NCBI GenBank assembly: GCA_037043015.1
Contig: CM073321.1
Location: 27,393,010-27,457,009, forward strand
From: Bryum argenteum
Taxonomy: Eukaryota; Streptophyta; Bryopsida; Bryales; Bryaceae
DNA length: 64,000 nt
Reading direction: 5' to 3'
The position numbers and the translations under genes are program-made. Position 1 is the first letter of the stretch; each line of letters begins with the position of its first letter. Under the pieces are notes generated by a model. The model made no database searches. It saw nothing but the letters and a program-made list of their open reading frames with translations, and was not told the DNA's origin. Shown one piece after another: positions 59,362-64,000 of this stretch.

Positions 59362-60947
59362 TGTCACATCCCTTTGCAAAGGATGCCCGAACACCGTGGT
59401 GAGCCAAGAGGACCCCGGGAGTGACGTCCCGGGCTTGGCAAGAGTCAAGGTGAAGTGACTAAGGGGAGTCCCGAGCAAACAGCACGCAATGGCGTCGTGT
59501 TCGGGACGAACTTGGTGGTGTGCTTTACATGGTTGGAAACCTTGTTCAAGCACGCACCCATAGGTCCAAAGAACGCGCGATTTGGAGTTGTGAGTCATGA
59601 GATATGGCTCTCCAAAGTTGGAGCGCGTTCCGGGACACTCTGGGACTTGGGAGTGTTGCCTTTCAGGACTCAAAATGTCGCCCTTCTTGGATGGCGGCAT
59701 GTTGCATGTCTTTGGAAAGCTCTAGACAAGAGTTTTCCAAAATGCTAAGGCTCGTGAGGAGCAAAGCAATGCTTTGGGAGATATGGCTCTCCAAAGCATT
59801 GGGACTTCGGGACTCCGGGACTGCTGCCTCCCGGGACTCCCGAATGTTCAGAGGAGCATAGCTCCCTCATTGAAGCTTTAATTGGGACAAGTAAGGAGTC
59901 TATCGACATCTACTCAAAGAGTAGATGTCGAAAATGGGCTCGCACGTCCCATTTAGATAACTGAGCTACAAATTAGCCCGAGAAGAAGATACGGCCCGTT
60001 TTTGAGACTAAGGCAAAAACGGGTGGTCTTCCAAAACAAAAGTGTGTCACGGAAGGCCCCTCAACACAAGAGGGGGGGCCTACCGAAGACTCCAGAGAGT
60101 ACTATGAGGAGGGGTGGTCTCCCTCCTCACTTGCACATGGTGCCTTGAGGAGCCGGGGTGGCTCCAAGGGGTGAGGCTTGGGATGGGGCCTCACTCCCGC
60201 ACCTTGTGGAAAGTAGAGAGTGCTTTGGAGCCTCTCTAAACATGGGGTTGGGAAGTGTCCCTCTCCAAGTTAGTCTGCGTGATAAGTAGTGCCGGTTCCT
60301 GGGAGTAACCGGGAATGGCTCAAAAGGGTGAGGCATGGAAAAGAAGCCTCACTCCCACACCTTGGGCATTGTGGGATGCTCGTGAGCATCCCGCAACATT
60401 GGGTTGGAAAGAGTCCCGCTCCAAACTAGTCCCCGGGAAAACTAGTGCCGGATTCCGGGAGGATTTCCGGCAATGTCCCAAATGAAGTGAGAGACGAGAG
60501 TGGAAGGGGGACTAGTGGGAAGTTGGACAATGGATAAGGGCGGTTAGCTCCGGGGGTGATTAGTAGCACCCTTGGGAGCTTGGACATTTGTGAAAGGCCG
60601 CCCCGTGCCACCAAGTGGCATGCCCATGTGTTGGTGGGAGTTCCGGGTTGACATGCCCATGTGTTGGTGGGAGTTTCGGGTTGGCATGCCCATGTGTTGG
60701 TGGGAGTTTCGGGTTGGCATGCCCATGTGTTGGTGGGAGTTCCGGGTAATGAGTACCGGATAATGAGTTATGGAGTCAAGGTGGGTTGGACACCTTGACT
60801 TAGAATGGTGCTAACATTGTGTGTGTGGGGCACATGCAAGTGTTAGCAAAGTCGTGGCCGGTTGCTACCAACTAAGTGAGCCGGGATTCCGCTACCAAGT
60901 AAGGCTCACTAAGAAAAAAATGTGTTGGAGTAATTAGTGTCGCAACA
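59362..60947 (+). repeat. 5' long terminal repeat (LTR) of a decayed retrotransposon
   Basis: It begins TGTCACATCC and ends GTGTCGCAACA (TG...CA form), directly upstream of a primer-binding site. About 1.59 kb. The right boundary is well supported by the primer site; the left one is inferred from the TGT start next to the end of the minisatellite. The second LTR is not in the window. Confidence 0.65.
60617..60750 (+). repeat. 33-bp tandem repeat inside the LTR
   Basis: Four copies of a 33-bp unit with GCCCATGTGTTGGTGGGAGT are nearly identical, so they are younger than the surrounding decay. Confidence 0.88.
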
Positions 60948-60949
60948 CT

Positions 60950-60961
60950 TGGTATCAGAGC
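60950..60961 (+). other. Primer-binding site, initiator tRNA-Met type
   Basis: TGGTATCAGAGC is the sequence complementary to the 3' end of plant initiator tRNA-Met used by many plant LTR elements. It lies two bases after the LTR end, as usual. Confidence 0.92.
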
Positions 60962-61104
60962 AGGCTACGTAATGGGATCCAGTCAAGAGTAGGATGGCAT
61001 GAGAGGCCGGAAGCTCGTGATGTGGCCCGAAGACACGTAGTTAAGCCTTTGTGGCCGGGGGTGCCCCTCATGAGGAGTCTTCTTAAAGTCCATCGGAGGA
61101 GCCG

Positions 61105-62313
61105 GTGGAAATAAAAGGGGACCAAGGGGACCAAAGAGAAGTTGCTACTTGTGAGGAGGACACTCACCATGAGGAGGAAGAAAATCCTCTAAGTCCCGTT
61201 CTCGGGAAACACGGCCACAAGCGGAAGGCACGAGATGAATGGTTCAATGAGCTTGTCAAAACTCTTCAAGTCTTGGAAGAAGAGATTAAGGAGCTCAAGG
61301 GAAGGGCATCATGCCCTTCTTCCCGCAAGTTGTGCAAGACCAACTTGCCCTCTTCCTTCACGGGATTGGGCAAGGTAAACAAGGTCAAGGACTTCATTGT
61401 GGAACTTGAGCTCAACTTTGAGGCCCAAAGAGCTCGTGAAGAGGACAAGATCAACATTACCGTGACCTTCTTGAAAGAGCATGCTTTTTTGTGGTGGACT
61501 TGTTACCGGGATGAGAACGCGGCAGTGGTGAGCAACTTGACTTGGACCGGTTTCAAGGGGATCCTAAGTGATCGCTTCACCCCAGAGTACCAAGAGATTC
61601 GGGATGGCATGGCCCTTGTGCAATTGAAGCAAACGGGCACTCTTCATGCCTATGTGAAGGATTTCAATGCACATTTGAATGTGCTCCCGAAGTTAGATGA
61701 ATTGGCCAAATAGGTCATTTTCTTCAATGGACTCTAAGTTGGGTGGAACGGGCATTATTCAAGATGTCGAGATTGCCGGAGACTTGTGCCGAATTGCTCA
61801 AGTTGGCAAAAGGGATTGGTGATGATGAAGGTCACCAAAAGGCCTCTAAAGAGGAGGCCTCAACCGGAAAGCAAGGCAAATTACTATCCAAGAGCCAACA
61901 TAAGAAAAATGGTTGGCAAAAGCTTTAGGGTGGTGAGAGTAGGCCTTCCAAGGATGGGAAGGACAAGTTTGCCAAGGACAAGCCCAAAGTGGGGACAAGT
62001 CCATAATAAAAAGAGACAAGTTACATTACTTGTTTGAATTGTGGTGAAGAGGGCCACATGGCAATGCATTGCTCCTAACCAAAGGGGCAACCGACTCCTT
62101 CATAAGTCCCGAAGCATCGAAGAGGATGGACTTGCATTTGAGTAAGCAAGCTCATCCAAGTGAGGTTTGCAAAGAGGCAAGCCTCACCAAACGTTTCTTG
62201 TAGCAACGGAAGTAGAAGTGAAGTGCCAAAACTTCACCCTTGTGGAAAACTTCAAGGTTTGTGAAATGGATGGGATTGGTCTCATCTTATGTAAGACTTC
62301 CTTTGATACCTTT
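61105..62313 (+). pseudogene. Gag and protease remnant of the LTR retrotransposon
   Basis: The open frame 61105-61713 has the gag core (VKDFIVELELNFEAQRAREE, then LKEHAFLWWTCYRD and WTGFKGILSDRFTPEYQ). After a TAG at about 61711 it continues in broken form. A CCHC zinc knuckle, CLNCGEEGHMAMHC, is near 62030-62078. Further on, VEVKCQNFTLVENFKVCEMD, then GIGLILCKTSF, matches the aspartic-protease region of Ty3/gypsy-type polyproteins, with the usual LG-NTFL altered. Sequence identity to the element stops near 62313, so reverse transcriptase, RNase H and integrase are absent. Confidence 0.8.
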
Positions 62314-62314
62314 G

Positions 62315-64000
62315 TGTGAACCCGCGAAACGGTTCACTCTAGCGGGAATACATTCCCCGCAAGGTTTAGCGCGTAATTGTCAGGTTTCCATGGTTTAATT
62401 AGACTTTTTAGCTCATTTCGTGGATTCACGGAATACCCGTGGTCTCAAAGGGGGTTTTGGCACAATCGTCCGTTCTTGCTCTAATTTATACCAAATTGGT
62501 ATTTTTGATGAACGCCAATATATTAAATGGCGAGTTTTTAGGATGTTTTAGCGATTACGTATTCCTAAGTAGGGGTCGGGCTGCCCCATTTTGCCCTTAC
62601 CCTCTACAAAACCCCTAATGTGAAGTTTGGTGCCTTTGTCTTGCCTAATTGTTTAGGAAAAAACTAGGGATAGAAGTCCGTTCAACTGGACGGATGAAAT
62701 CTGCCCAACTAGACGGATGAAGCTTTTTGCTTCAACCTCCCTGGATCAGCCAGGGAGGGGAGAGTGAGAGGAGGGGCCGTTAGGCTAGTTTTTGTGTGTG
62801 TGTTTTGTGAAGCGACTTTTTGTGAGATCTGGGTTGTTGTCGCGAATTCATGAGTTCTAGCTAGTGTTGGGGTGAAGAAACCCTAGTTGTGTTCAAGTAG
62901 TGGAAAAAAATCCACGAAATTAGGTTGTGTTCTTTTGGTGGGAGTGTGCATTGGTAAGGACAGTGTGGCTGCAGGATTGGAGGTTCCCTGGTGCAACTCA
63001 GATTCAGTCGGAGGTGTGGCCAGTAGATCTGGCTGCGAGGTTGCGGAACCAACGCCGAGGCAGCGTCACCCAAAGTGGCCAGCATCACGTCAGGGGAACT
63101 GACAGCCGACAAGGAAGGAGACGAACTTGCTGGAGTCGGAGGTGGGCGGACAGCTCCGCAACGAAGGGCCGGCCATGAATCCCAGCTCGGTAGATCCGGC
63201 TGCCGTCGGTAGTTCAGCAGGGAAGCTCCAGTGAGGCCGCACGACGGAAGGGACGACACAGCCGGCAGATCAACCGACACCAGCGAGCTGCGACAAACTC
63301 GGAGGTTCAAGCAGATCGGGGGCGGGGTTTACACGGCAGCAGGTGCGTGATTGCCGCGCCAAGGAATATCGAACCGGCGAAGCCAACTCGGCAGGCGGAC
63401 GTCCATTTCCAACGACACCGAGCTGTCAGAAGCTGCACTAGTGTCGAAGCCGGCATCGGCCAGCGGCGCCGAAGATTGACGGCCCAGGAGAGCTGCTCGC
63501 CGGCAGCACCTCGGTGAGCCTCGCCAGGGCCCGGGCAGGAGCAGCATCGTGATCATGACAACAACGAGGAGGCAAGGAGTCGGAAGCCGCAGCGACAGAG
63601 GTTAACACCGAGCAGACATTCACAACGGCAGCTTCGACGAGATCGGCGATCAGCCTGCCGGAAGACCAGCCGATTGGATCGGCCAGGAGCACGTGATTCA
63701 CAGCAACCAGCTCCGGCAAGGTGACCACGAGGGCCAATCAACGACGAGTGAGGAGGGCCGATTCTACTCCGGCCTCCACGGCAGACACGGCGGTATTTGG
63801 GCGGCATCAACGTGTCGGACAACATCGACGCCGACATCGGACCGGTCTTGAGCCGGTGTCGGCGTTGGCCGCCATTCCTTGCGGCATTGCTCGATCCGTG
63901 AGAGGAGTCCTCCTTTTCACGGTCCTTCAATTCTTGCTCTTTTCCTCATCTTGTTGGACTCTTCAGTAACTTCTAAAGTGCTAGATAACTCAATTAGTAA
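62315..64000. other. Unidentified sequence with two tandem hairpins at its start
   Basis: It starts TGTGAACC. Two hairpins follow: TGAACC/GGTTCA (62317-62336) and GCGGGAAT/ATTCCCCGC (62342-62360). The rest is non-coding at first and then GC-rich with chance open frames; no domain was recognised. The abrupt start inside the protease remnant and the TG beginning suggest another inserted element, possibly an LTR, running past the window. Confidence 0.4.

Noticed and set aside
58945-59424. 159-codon open frame
   Set aside because: A product of a 27-bp minisatellite whose unit length is a multiple of three; similar frames exist on both strands.

Overview
The window is nuclear DNA from a eukaryote of the green-plant lineage. 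The coding regions are split by short GT-AG introns. The one complete host gene matches plant importin-11 (KA120 type) from end to end. A partial HRQ1-type helicase and a broken plant-type O-fucosyltransferase are also present. The transposons are of plant types: MULEs with Ulp1 or GCM1-like cargo, PIF/Harbinger, hAT, CACTA, and an LTR element with an initiator tRNA-Met primer site. This density of elements suggests a large, repeat-rich genome such as that of a charophyte alga, bryophyte or fern. The sequence alone does not tell me which.

Layout. 760-12115 is one MULE of about 11.4 kb, bounded by a perfect 9-bp target duplication and inverted repeats of about 475 bp. It carries a MURA-type transposase on the plus strand. 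On the minus strand it carries a large Ulp1-like (C48) protease gene and a zinc-finger/acidic gene of unknown role. 12775-15312 is a decayed PIF/Harbinger element, with a transposase facing a Myb/SANT-like gene. 16286-25258 is the importin-11 gene: 23 exons that join in frame to 1014 codons. 25.9-30 kb holds nested non-autonomous inverted-repeat elements and tandem duplications. About 30.5-33.5 kb (minus) is the C-terminal half of an HRQ1-like helicase. 34-39.3 kb holds a MITE, a long minisatellite that grades into a purine-rich tract, and a small CACTA element. 40.3-42.7 kb is a decayed hAT transposase, followed by a foldback element at 43.7-44.7 kb.

46-52 kb holds two copies of an ADD-like (ATRX/DNMT3-type) zinc-finger gene. 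The second is split by a 3441-bp insertion with a 5-bp duplication, TGTCGGA/TCCGACA ends and its own protein gene. Joining the two sides at the duplication restores the ADD reading frame. 52.3-55.0 kb (minus) is a second MULE transposase with a GCM1/WRKY-like finger and a SWIM-like motif, kept in one frame but with eight internal stops. 57.8-58.9 kb is an O-fucosyltransferase pseudogene that ends in a 27-bp minisatellite. 59.4-62.3 kb is the 5' part of a decayed LTR retrotransposon (LTR, primer site, gag with CCHC knuckle, protease remnant), cut off by unidentified sequence that runs to the end of the window.

Across four unrelated elements, every clean in-frame stop I found can be derived from a CAG, CAA or CGA codon by a C-to-T change. 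This is the pattern expected when methylated, silenced elements decay, while importin-11 in the same window has no such lesion.
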